Source of the DNA: Norana najaformis
Taxonomy: Eukaryota > Annelida > Clitellata > Crassiclitellata > Hormogastridae
DNA length: 64,000 nucleotides
Assembly (NCBI GenBank): GCA_964023275.1
Contig: OZ029918.1
Location: 39,198,984 to 39,262,983 of the forward strand
Direction: 5' to 3'
The notes beneath the pieces were generated by a model. It ran no database searches, was not told where the DNA came from, and saw only the letters and a list, made by a program, of their open reading frames with translations. Made by a program: the position numbers and the translations under genes. This document shows, one piece after another, positions 55,410-64,000 of this stretch (position 1 is the first letter of the stretch; every line of letters begins with the position of its first letter).

Positions 55410-55620
55410 CATCGTAATCGTAATCGTAAACTCAAGATTTCTACAGCGCCCAACGAAAATCAATTCACGGGAACCAGCTTACTCAAAGGCGCTCAGTCAA
55501 AACAAAATCGATGGAAGGATTCAGGTGAAGATCCAAGAGTCAGGCAGGCAGACAGTCAGACGGCTACGGTGGATGGTGTTTGGAATTGGAGAGGCGAGAT
55601 AGATAAGAGGAAGAAGAGGG
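55410..55620 (-). mobile_element. SINE family D, second copy in the same orientation
   Basis: ATCGTAATCGTAATCGTAAA, GATTTCTACAGCGCCCAACG, CAAAACAAAATCGATGGAAG and CAGGCAGGCAGACAGTCAGA. Only 80 bp from the previous copy. Confidence 0.8.
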
Positions 55621-56011
55621 ATCTGGATAGGATTTGTGGAAGAGTGAAAGACCTGCGAAGAGATTGCCAGAGGTGAAGTGTTGCTGAGTTCGTAGGATGG
55701 ATCAGATAATCCTATGCTTTCGTGAAAACCCGGGTAGGCAGCCTGGAATTCACAGGCTTTTATCGAGGCATCTATTTGCAGTAGAGCAGTGGCCAAACCC
55801 GTTATATGGGTGCGGTCTTTTCCCTCACAAGCACTGTGGTTATACAACCGTTGCTCTGCCCACGAAGCCTCCGCGCATCCATTGCGGACTCCAGCAGTCA
55901 GCCAAACAGTTTTGCTGTCGCTAAGAATCGCTCAGCGCTAACTCGCCCTCCAGCGCTTATATCCCGAAGTCCTTGACCTGGAATTGTGACAAATGGTGAA
56001 GGAAGACTCAC

Positions 56012-56095
56012 CGTTTTTCCGAAACGCAAGACGTGACAGGTTGTCCGACGGCCCGATCGCCGTTTGATCGGCAACCTTGATGTTTACATCTGTTG
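56012..56095 (-). CDS. Putative exon of an unrecognised minus-strand gene
   Basis: After a GGACAG acceptor, 27 codons read TDVNIKVADQTAIGPSDNLS then RLAFRKN and end at AACG|GTGAGT, a near-perfect donor. It enters in phase 1, matching the exon at 58,920-58,986 (joint codon GCA). The amino-acid mix looks coding. No domain recognised. Confidence 0.4.
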
Positions 56096-56544
56096 CTGTC
56101 CAAATTTACATTGTGGGTTTTTTGACTGACGGTTGGAAATTCTACATTCAGGGGAATAATTTTAGTGTAAATGCCTATAGCTAAATCAACATCTTCTATC
56201 AGACATTTAAAACATATATATTCAGTGATATTTTTCTCTGCGTGGTTTAGGCTCATTCAGAAAATTCCTCTCGCTAGACGGATGAAACTCAACCTATTTA
56301 AACACACGCCTTATAATAGTATCATTACTTATCTGTCCTAACAATTATAGTACTATTGTATCACCATCAGTGAGTACTATTTAATTATAACTTTAGACCG
56401 TTACAACTGGCTTAAATCGTTGGTAAAGTAAAAGAATCTAGAAGCCGCAAGATGTCGTTAACAGCGGTATGAATGCAAAGCTGAAAGTTAGACACCTTTA
56501 AAACGCTTCCACTCTAAGCTAATCGTCAGTCGCGTTATAGCAAA

Positions 56545-56780
56545 ATCCGGTAACTCCGCCTCTGCCTTGTTTGGATGTATTGCCAGTTCCAAGCCTGGAT
56601 AAAGGAGGAGGGCGACGTCAACTGCCTTTGATGCCATAAGGTGTCGTTAAACTGAGGAATACTACAAATCGTAGAATGGACTTGATTGTCTGAGTTTGGC
56701 TCATATATAAGTAGCTGAGGGTAGAACAACTCCGCCAATGCCTTTGATTGGGTGGTTCCAGGCCTAACTACGCAGAAATC
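56545..56780 (+). mobile_element. SINE family E copy plus fragment
   Basis: CCGGTAACTCCGCCTCTGCC, CAAGCCTGGATAAAGGAGGA, TTTGATGCCATAAGGTGTCG, then a second partial AACTCCGCCAATGCCTTTGA. Confidence 0.75.
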
Positions 56781-56944
56781 GCAAGAAAGTCTGACAAAAT
56801 GGAAAACGTCGACGGCAAAGGCGTTGGAAGATGCAAGATGGCGGTAAATACTGGGTAATAAAAATTGCCTAGTTATGGTCGAAGATGGCAAACGAAGTGG
56901 GATCAGCGTGTGATGCTTACGCTACTCGACCAAGTAGTGCCCTT

Positions 56945-57060
56945 GATATATATTCTAATCTAATATAACCTAATCTAATGACTTCTATATCGCCGCTATA
57001 ATAAAGCAAAGGGCAAATCGATGGTCATGATATGTTGGAAAAGTCTCGTCGACACTCGAT
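56945..57060 (-). repeat. SINE family B 3' part
   Basis: ATTCTAATCTAATATAACCT, CTTCTATATCGCCGCTATAA and AAATCGATGGTCATGATATG. Confidence 0.75.
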
Positions 57061-57109
57061 AGGTCCGAGTAACATACATGCGTGACTTTACAAGTGATGG
57101 TCAAAACGA

Positions 57110-57183
57110 TATTGATGATAATGATGATGATGATGATGATGACGACGACGACGATGATGATGATGACGACGACGATGATATCG
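57110..57183 (+). repeat. (GAT/GAC)n microsatellite
   Basis: GATGATGATGATGACGACGA units; poly-Asp frame is an artefact. Confidence 0.9.
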
Positions 57184-57449
57184 TTGAAGGTGCTTTCTAT
57201 GTAGTATCTTTGCTGACAAATGATAACATATTGTTGACGTGGTTTCTGCATTGTATTAGATTTGGACAAAGGTCAAGGGTCATTGAAAGACAGTTCACGA
57301 CATTGTATAATAACCACGTCAGTAAAAAAACCACTCACATAAACACGTGCAAACACATTCCTAACAGACACACAGTTACACAGGGACTGGCAAAAAACCT
57401 GTCTGTATGTGTGTGTGCGTGTGCTTGCGTGCGTGGTTATAATTATACA

Positions 57450-57510
57450 GTCAGCGCTTTGAGAGTTCTCAGAAGGCGCTATATAATTATTCAGATACGG
57501 GTATACGATA
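57450..57510 (+). repeat. SINE family G / L2-type tail
   Basis: CAGCGCTTTGAGAGTTCTCA then GAAGGCGCTATATAATTATT. The AGCGCTTTGAGA...GGCGCTATATAA pairing is the stem-loop type known at the 3' ends of L2-clade LINEs and their SINE partners in other animals. Confidence 0.7.
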
Positions 57511-57631
57511 ATGCGCATGGAAATCACCCATACTGAATGCACGATAAAGGAAACTAGTTTCATAAGCTCTCGTTGTATCAGATAAAGAAAACCACGACGA
57601 TGACGAGTTACAACCACTCTTCATAATAAAG

Positions 57632-57775
57632 TAAAGTATCCCATATGATCCCACAAGTCAGACGTAGGGGAGGCGCTCATTTTCTTTCCTTTAGGTCCTT
57701 GAACCGGCAGTGGGCGAATCTCAAGGTCCTGGACACAGGGCCAGTGCATCGCAGAACTTGCCGTTTACTTTACAC
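57632..57775 (-). repeat. Dispersed repeat, inverted copy of 4.1 kb element
   Basis: CAGACGTAGGGGAGGCGCTC, GGTCCTTGAACCGGCAGTG and CAAGGTCCTGGACACAGGGC. See 4,046-4,215. Confidence 0.7.
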
Positions 57776-58559
57776 AAAGTCGAACCCGCAATCACATGAT
57801 CGTTGACCAAACGCCTTACGGATAGACCAACATGCCGCACAAAGCCCATGTGTGTGTGTGTGTGCGTGTGCGTGTGCGTGCCATTGACGTCGACCTTTAC
57901 CCTCCCTTAATAACCCTTCTTTTTTAATAAAAACAACAGCGGATGATAAGTTAACGGCGAATATATAAATGAGGGCGGACAACGTTTTAAAGGTGTCTAC
58001 TAATAGGAGTGTTGTATTACATGTAAGCACTTTTTAACGACATATTAAAGGTAATTGTTCGAGTGACAACATAAATAGTCGTGCGTGATTTTGTAGTTAA
58101 TAAATGAATTAAAACTGACTTCGTTGAATTGGTCGATATTACCATAAAGTCGGCGGACAAATAGTTTCTGATTTTGTTCGATAACTGAACTAAATCAAAG
58201 CTGTGAATTAATTGCTCTCTTAATATGTCACGTGGATCATTTATTATCAGCCGTGACTGTCACACAGCTGCATTTCTGAAAATTAATTGACAAAAGGTTA
58301 CGCTTGTTTAAGCGCCTCCACAATAAGACACTCCTCATCAGAAGTCTCCCAAGATCGAAGGATCTTTCGACTGAGGCGCAGCCACGACCACAACAATCTA
58401 ATGACAAGGATACCATTTTTAATCTCCTTATTTCATGTGAAACTCATCTGCCGACCACTCAAGGATGAAGGGCTGAGTGTTCGCAAGGTGACGTAGTATT
58501 CTAGAGATGGTCAGTCATGCAACTACTACTCTGAAACGGTCACTGTGTCGGGATCTTTC

Positions 58560-58645
58560 TTCACTCACAATCGCTCAGCGCCATCGATTGATGCTTAGTC
58601 ATTTGATAGTTGCGCTTGATAAATACATTAAATAATAAAATAAAA
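58560..58645 (+). repeat. Decayed LINE/SINE-B tail
   Basis: ATCGATTGATGCTTAGTCAT then GTTGCGCTTGATAAATACAT and AATAATAAAATAA. Confidence 0.45.
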
Positions 58646-58919
58646 AACCGGGGCAATTTTGCTAACTTAAACGGGTCAATCAGCGTCGTGTGGACAAATT
58701 AAGCGGCTGAAAGTAAAATGCCTTAAGTGAAATATGTTTCAATGAGCTGGTGGTTAAAGCACAACAAATCTTCCTAGAGAAATTCTCTTCCTAGCAAATA
58801 AATCGATAGCAAAGTCAGCCAATCATTTGAGACTTCAACGGTATCATCATCAATGAATGATTCAATCAACTTTTTGAATGAAAACTATACAACGGAAACG
58901 TTAAGCTTAGAAAATTTAC

Positions 58920-58986
58920 CTTTCCAAGTTGTTTCTTCAGTCGTAGTTTCGAAATGTCGACGTCGAGTCAGCTGACAGTAGAGAAA
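58920..58986 (-). CDS. Putative exon of an unrecognised minus-strand gene
   Basis: A strong acceptor CTTGTTTCAG and donor AAAG|GTAAAT enclose 67 nt open in one frame as FLYCQLTRRRHFETTTEETT WK. Phase 0 in, phase 1 out, in agreement with the exons on both sides. An alternative frame reads LDVDISKLRLKKQLGK after a stop, so the frame choice is not certain. Confidence 0.35.
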
Positions 58987-59014
58987 CTGAAACAAGAAAA
59001 GTACGGAGGAGTTT

Positions 59015-59180
59015 CTAAATGTAGGCTATAGGTTTTATATAGCGACCATATGGCATAGACCCTGCTCACTTTGCAAAGAATTTATCGGGTGAGATCCTTC
59101 CGTTTGAATGGGCGTGGCGCCCCTTCAAACTGAAGGTCCCACTTAAGGTCCCCGTGCACGGAACGAACTAGCCCGAGATT
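59015..59180 (-). mobile_element. SINE family A, body and tail, rearranged
   Basis: TATATAGCGACCATATGGCA, TATCGGGTGAGATCCTTCCG, then an internal partial duplication around GGCGCCCCTTCAAACTGAAG before TTAAGGTCCCCGTGCACGG. Confidence 0.8.
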
Positions 59181-59649
59181 TTGTTCTATGTGTAAACGCC
59201 GAAGTATTTTCGTTTTGACTAGCTCGGTAACTAGCCTTATTATGTATCATAAATCTGTTTTAAAATACATCTAAAGTGACTCTCGCCATTATAATGCCTC
59301 ATATTTCCGCTTTTACAGAATTGAATTTGCGATTTCCGTGTCAATTGCCCTCTAGCGAACTCAGCTAGAAAGTAAGTAACTCGACTGAGTGTTGTTGATG
59401 GGAAGATTAGACGGCGAGGGAGACGACTGGCTACGCGTGTTCATTGTCGAGTTTAAGAAAATGAAGTCGCTTCATATCTTTAACTGCCTGTCTGTGTTGG
59501 GACTAATCTCTCCGCCTATGTATCAAGGCAGTTCTATAGCGCATTTAACGAACTTCGGACATTACTGCTACCATTGCTATGCATCTATATCACGTGAATT
59601 GTTAACACCATGGGGTACCACCCCACCCTCATAGACGTAGATCCCATTT

Positions 59650-59850
59650 GAGGTGGCCGAGCGTCTAACGCGCCGGTTTTCCTTCTCTACGACCCGGGTT
59701 CGAACCCAGAGCCCGTCACCTGAAATCGAGATAGATCGCATTGTCGAACGGTGCGCATGCGTAACCTTTGAAGGCCATCGTTATTGACACTAAAGATCAA
59801 TCTACATTTCTTTTTTTCTAAAAAAAGGCGTTATATAACTTCTTAAGTAA
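59650..59850 (+). mobile_element. SINE with tRNA-Leu-like head
   Basis: TGGCCGAGCGTCTAACGCGC is close to the A-box arm of tRNA-Leu and CGGGTTCGAACCC is a perfect B box. A body and an AAAGGCGTTATATAACTTCT tail follow, so it is a SINE rather than a tRNA gene. Confidence 0.65.
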
Positions 59851-59884
59851 GTTTCTTTTGTGTGGCCCATTTATTTGGAAAGAT

Positions 59885-60600
59885 AGGAGGTAGGGTAAGG
59901 TCGACAGCAACGACCCTGGCAGCCATAAGATGTCGTTAAACACTTCGATGTTGCTAAAAAATTCGGCTCTGCTTAGACACCTCCAAATCGCTTGTTTCCG
60001 GCGCTATTTAAAAATATTTATCGTTCAATGTTTAGTAAATATTAGTAAACTCCGCCACTGCCTTGTTTGGGGGTGGTGCCAGTCCCAAGCCTGGATAAAG
60101 GAGGAGGGCAACGGCAACGGCCTTTGATGCCATAAGCTGTCGTTAAACTGAGGAACTACATGTCTAGTAAGTAAACAGTGGCCAGGGAAGTGTTTTGAAG
60201 TTGTGTGAGCTAACCTCAGCCCAAACTTATGTGAGCATCAGCGCCTTTGGCCCATGGCTGCCAGGGCCCTGTAAGTAAGAGTCAAATTTTAAGATAAGGT
60301 AAGGTCGACGTCAAACATCGGCAGCCACAAGATGTCGTTAAACAATGGAAACTACTAATCGCTAGCGTAACTCCTGCGCTGCCTTTATTAGGGTGGTGCC
60401 AGTCCGAAGTCTGGATAAAGGAGGAGGGCGACGTCAAAGGCCTTTGATGCCATAAGATGTCGTTAAACAGTGGAACTACTACTAATCAGTACTTTGAATA
60501 AGAAGCAATACAAAGCAAGGTAGGTTGACGTCAACGGCCCTGACAGTAAAAAATTTGTCATTAAACATTGGACGCTGCAATCAAGAAGGCGAGAATTCTA
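59885..60600 (+). mobile_element. Cluster of SINE family E copies
   Basis: At least four partial copies in the same orientation: blocks AGATGTCGTTAAAC (59,930; 60,330; 60,460), CTCCGCCACTGCCTTGTTTG (60,050), CTGGATAAAGGAGGAGGGC (60,090; 60,410) and GGTAGGTTGACGTCAACGG (60,520). Spacing suggests nested or tandem insertion. Confidence 0.75.
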
Positions 60601-60604
60601 CCAT

Positions 60605-60765
60605 ATAATCCACATACTTAAATCTTTCCACTGTCTTCCTGTTCAGCAAAAGTTTTACATTAAATTTGGGCCTGTAGTTTATGAAACACTGACTCTGACC
60701 AACCGTAATACTTAAAATTAGTCGTCATTTCGAAGACTTATCATTATTCTGCAAGGCCGAATTCG
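60605..60765 (+). mobile_element. L2-like LINE fragment, decayed
   Basis: CACATACTTAAATCTTTCCA, CTTCCTGTTCAGCAAAAG, GTTTATGAAACACTGACTCT and CTTATCATTATTCTGCAAGG match the coding part of the 47.6 kb LINE at lower identity and with frameshifts. Confidence 0.85.
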
Positions 60766-60799
60766 CCAGATGGCGGTAGTGAAAGCGGAATTTTCAATT

Positions 60800-60871
60800 A
60801 GCTGTCGACAGAGGGAGAATCGAACCCAGAAGACGTCATGATATGAAGCTCAGTTCTTTACCACGGCTGCC
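60800..60871 (-). mobile_element. tRNA-like SINE head (Met-like)
   Basis: On the minus strand: GCAGCCGTGGTAAAGAACTG (A box), a CAT triplet in the anticodon position (TTCATATC) and GGGTTCGATTCTCCC (B box). Acceptor ends do not pair. Confidence 0.5.
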
Positions 60872-61039
60872 ATGGAAAAGTGCGTAATTGATTCCGATAT
60901 CTGCTCGCATTTTGACGGGAAAGTAGAAGTAGAATCACCTCCAAACAAACTGAAGTATTACGGTGAACACATTCGCAATTATATAGCGCATTACGCTTTT
61001 GGCAATGCGATGCTAAACATAGTATTGAGAAATTTACTT

Positions 61040-61110
61040 CCTCTTTTATTCATTCATTTATTGAGAGCATTTATATAGCGCTTTTTCAATGTGTCAGCCT
61101 AGAAGCTCAT
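61040..61110 (-). repeat. SINE family G tail
   Basis: TTTATTCATTCATTTATTGA then GCATTTATATAGCGCTTTTT. Confidence 0.75.
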
Positions 61111-62119
61111 CCTGGCCAGCCCCGGCTAAAAAGAGAACAGTTCTCAAGTGTTCTTAGAATTAGGCCTACATAACAGAGTCCCTGGCCAGAAGGACACGAA
61201 AATGCAGATGGAGGCTTTTCAGCCTGTTCTAGACAAATTAACCAATCACCGAGAAAATATGTCTCACGCGAATTAAATGGCGCTGAATCAGGCATTTATT
61301 TAGTTCAATTATTATGCAAATATATTTCATTGGCTCAAGTCTTTAGTTTACTAATAATTCGTGCTCTGCCGACTTAGCTAATCGCGCTCCATTTGACTGA
61401 TCTCATGTAATGAATTGAAAGAACCTTTTGGAACCAAGTAAAACCGGTTACTTGCTAGTTCAGGTTCCTGTATGGTTTCCGACGGAACTGGTAAAAAAAC
61501 GCACAGTAAGATGTGAAACAGAGCGCAGCACTGATTCCGAAAGTGTAAAAATTAGAAAGTAAGTAAACGAAATATCATAGTACGCTTACTCTAGTAAATA
61601 AATAGGCAACTTTTCGACAATCTTTTGTTCGTTTCAGTTAGTAAACGAAATTCTATCCTTGGTATAAACCGATCATCCATCACTCTTCATTCAGCTCTTT
61701 AGCTTTTAATACATCTCCGGAATTTACAATTGTTGTAGATGCTCTCTGGAATCCAACCTTGGAGATTTTTCTAAGATACAACCTACCAAGCGAGCGATTT
61801 TCTTGCGACTGAAGCTACTGGTGTAACCATCTATAGCTACAGCACATTACGTAGTGGTAATGCTACTCGAGTTCGTTTATTCAGCGCTTCAAATTATAAT
61901 TTTTCGTTTACTTACTTACAAGTTTTTGGTTCACTTACTTCCGGTATCAGTATTGCTCAGGTGTGCAGCGCTCCATCTCGACACTAGTCTCGATATTTTT
62001 GTTACCAGTACTTTTTGAAGCCATCCAGGATCATAACCTCGAAGTGTATTTGGCAACATTAAGCTATTCGTCGTGAAAAAAATGGATACTCAACGTAGAT
62101 TGGCTTCTGGTTTCTCTGA
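61111..62119. other. No gene seen
   Basis: Possible continuation of a family G element to about 61,270, then AT-rich sequence without splice-supported frames. Confidence 0.4.
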
Positions 62120-62255
62120 TCTATCGGAATTCGACCCGGCTTTTCCAACGGATTATGAAATAACTGTTTGCGATTTTCACTCGAAGAGGCCATCAGCTGA
62201 TGCCTAGGACATTATGACAACGGCGATATAGAAATCTTTAGATTAGATTAGATTA
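62120..62255 (+). mobile_element. SINE family B
   Basis: CGGAATTCGACCCGGCTTTT, CACTCGAAGAGGCCATCAGC and ACATTATGACAACGGCGATA, ending in TTAGATTAGATTAGATTAG. Confidence 0.8.
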
Positions 62256-62387
62256 GAAATGTTAATTTAATTCCACCATGTTAATTTCTTCAGCCACTCA
62301 GTTTATGCAGTCTCCTCTTCGCGGTTATAACAGTTCGAGATATCTTCGACGTAGCCTACCTTCTAGATGCCAGTTGTTAGTTCCACC

Positions 62388-62416
62388 ACCACCACCACCA
62401 CCATCGTCATCATCAT
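62388..62416 (+). repeat. (CCA)n / (CAT)n microsatellite
   Basis: CCACCACCACC then CATCGTCATCATCATGG. Confidence 0.8.
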
Positions 62417-62586
62417 GGTAAATATTGTTTTAATATAGAAAAATTATTGAGCAAAATCCACTCATGAGGAATCAATCTGTCGAAATGACACGCTAGGCAA
62501 AAACAATGGGCTACTCTGGCCGGAGACATTCTATAGCTGACCCTAAAACAATGAAAATTATGCAAATGAAGAGAGAGTTGACCTAC

Positions 62587-62616
62587 CTCTGTGTTGAGCT
62601 GAGCTCCTGCTGAAGC
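62587..62616 (-). CDS. Putative exon of an unrecognised minus-strand gene
   Basis: A 30-nt segment, ASAGAQLNTE in phase 0-0, between a GCAAAG acceptor and GAG|GTAGGT donor. Another frame reads the coiled-coil-like LQQELSSTQ but cannot be joined to the next exon without a stop. The weakest member of the chain. Confidence 0.25.
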
Positions 62617-63084
62617 CTTTGCAGGTACAACAATTAACATAATTTATTAAAGAGAAACACCTAAACCGATTCTCACCTGTAGCCAAAGCACTCACTGTAT
62701 GACAATCATAGGTTAACATGGAACGCATACAGGTAAATCATGCAGACCACCGCTGTTGCATTAAACAATATATAACCACAACACGAAGGTAAAGGTATAA
62801 TTATAATGACTGCATATGAGTAATTATCCATGACATGTGAGTGGGTGGGGGTGAGTGAGTGAGTATGTTGAGAAAGTGCTTCCTATGCTTTCGCTCGAGG
62901 GTCAGTCTGTGCAAAAACTGTTGCCAGTTCGGTCTCCTGCGTCGCCCGAGGGTCTCGAACGTCTGCCTGAAATGTCCTACCATACAATAAAAATTAGACG
63001 GACAATTACATCACAATTTTTATTGCTAATGCAGCTAAAATTACTGTTCTTTGATAAGAATGAGTCTGCTTGTTTTTCTCTACT

Positions 63085-63260
63085 TTGACGAAGTATGCAA
63101 TTACTTTTAATTTTTATTCTGTTAAGTAGAGGCCTTCTTGCTTTAATGTTCTTTAAGTAAGTATGCACATACTTATTTTCCTTATCTTTCGATAAGTATG
63201 CGTGTATACTTGTCCCGTGCCTCTGCCGCCACTCATCTCCGTCCCATGGATTTGCATACT
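63085..63260. repeat. Cluster of AAGTATGCA motifs
   Basis: AAGTATGCA or its complement occurs four times, including a perfect 18-bp palindrome TAAGTATGCACATACTTA at 63,157-63,174 and ATAAGTATGCGTGTATACTT at 63,193. Confidence 0.6.
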
Positions 63261-63487
63261 TGCGTCTCTTGTCGAGAAGATGTTTCTTCCTGCCGGCTCT
63301 CGGCCTCCGTAGCCGATCGCTCGTCCGATGTCGTCGCTCTGTTTGCTTTCATCTCCATCCGCCTTCATTTGTTCTCGCTGCTTTTCGGTTTTCTTTAAAA
63401 ATTCCCTCTTCTCTGTCTCTTCGGCTGATATCCTAATGTCGCCTGGTTGGTTGTTCTTGATGTGTTTATGCCCGGAGTTCTCTTCTT

Positions 63488-63552
63488 CCAAGCATCTTCA
63501 TCATCATCATCATCATCATCATCGTCATCATCATCATCATCATCATCATCAA
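63488..63552 (+). repeat. (CAT)n microsatellite
   Basis: TCATCATCATCATC with a GTC interruption. His-, Ser- and Asp-repeat frames are artefacts. Confidence 0.9.
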
Positions 63553-63589
63553 CGACAACGCTGAAAACACAATCCATCCTTCTTCTCTC

Positions 63590-63732
63590 TCTGGTCTTCC
63601 GGCAATCGGACTTGGTTCTTGACAAGGCATCTTCGAACAACCCCACTGACTTGACGCTGGTTCTTGCCCTGCGCTTAGCTTTTAAGTAGCGCTTTAGAAA
63701 TTTCGAGTTTACGATTACGATTACGATTACGC
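63590..63732 (+). mobile_element. SINE family D with four GATTAC units
   Basis: CTTGACAAGGCATCTTCGAA, TGCGCTTAGCTTTTAAGTAG, CGCTTTAGAAATTTCGAGTT, then TTACGATTACGATTACGATT. The clearest example of the hexanucleotide tail. Confidence 0.8.
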
Positions 63733-64000
63733 TAGATGAGCAAGGCAGAGACAGCGACAGGGAAGAAGCGGAGCAACAGATTTTCCATAAGAGGGACATT
63801 TTGCGGACTTAGTTCGCAGATGCGCTATGCACGAGAGGCTAGTGACGCTAATAAACAGATTTAATTATAATTACCAATACGATGGCGCTATAAAAATGTA
63901 CTTTATGTGGGTCCTGGGATGTTGTCTTGTATCGTTCGTTGTCAACTATTTAAAGGACGCCAATTGCAATTGTGCAAAATGTTACGTGGTCATCGCAAAG

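Noticed and set aside
59656..59722. tRNA-Leu gene
   Set aside because: A and B boxes are good, but the acceptor and anticodon stems do not form and a SINE body with tail follows.
60800..60871. tRNA-Met gene on the minus strand
   Set aside because: Anticodon triplet and B box are present but the stems fail; more likely a SINE head.
62801..62983. Minus-strand exon reading QTFETLGRRRRPNWQQFLHR
   Set aside because: It has a good acceptor (CATTTCAG) and looks protein-like, but no GT or GC donor follows before low-complexity sequence, and phase with the neighbouring candidate exon cannot be tested.

Overview
This window is nuclear DNA from an invertebrate animal. It is AT-rich and intron-dense, full of microsatellites and of short tRNA-derived retroposons, and the recognisable genes are split into small exons with ordinary GT-AG (twice GC-AG) splice sites. 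Two genes are typical animal genes: an AP180/CALM clathrin adaptor and a TRAF3-type signalling adaptor. A third, intronless gene encodes a strongly divergent TALE homeodomain. A spiralian (mollusc, annelid or brachiopod) source would fit the divergent TALE gene, but the sequence does not prove a phylum.

Layout. (1) About 4.8-13.8 kb, minus strand: a PICALM/AP180 orthologue. Thirteen coding exons join in one frame (ANTH domain, then a tail with NPF, DPF, DPW and DLL motifs); its 3' end is not settled and at least one more exon is likely near 4.8 kb. (2) 14.3-15.3 kb, minus: the TALE homeobox gene. (3) 15.3-26.9 kb: no convincing gene; retroposons, tandem repeats, an AT-rich block and hairpins. 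(4) 27.0-39.5 kb, minus: a complete TRAF3-like coding region of nine exons and 554 residues. (5) 39.5-64 kb: mostly repeats. Here I find two phase-compatible minus-strand exons at 45.07-45.72 kb that may start a small gene, a phase-compatible chain of five short minus-strand exons between 51.0 and 62.6 kb of unknown family, and a plus-strand fragment resembling an armadillo repeat at 51.4 kb.

Repeats. I define families locally: an L2-like LINE (copies at 2.2, 11.7, 44.9, 47.6 and 60.6 kb) and SINE families A (tRNA-like head, twelve copies), B (tail ending in GGCGCTATAGAAG), D (tail of GATTAC units), E, F (tRNA-Gln-like head) and G (GGCGCTATATAAAT tail followed by GAAT units). The LINE and families B, D and G share a GGCGCTATA-like 3' core, which suggests several SINEs retropose with the same LINE machinery. 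Two strong snap-back sequences (52,270-52,351 and 19,383-19,453) have pre-miRNA-like geometry.

The identified genes are not a functional cluster. PICALM acts in clathrin-mediated endocytosis, TRAF3 in TNF/Toll-type receptor signalling, and the homeobox gene in transcription; they share only strand and neighbourhood.
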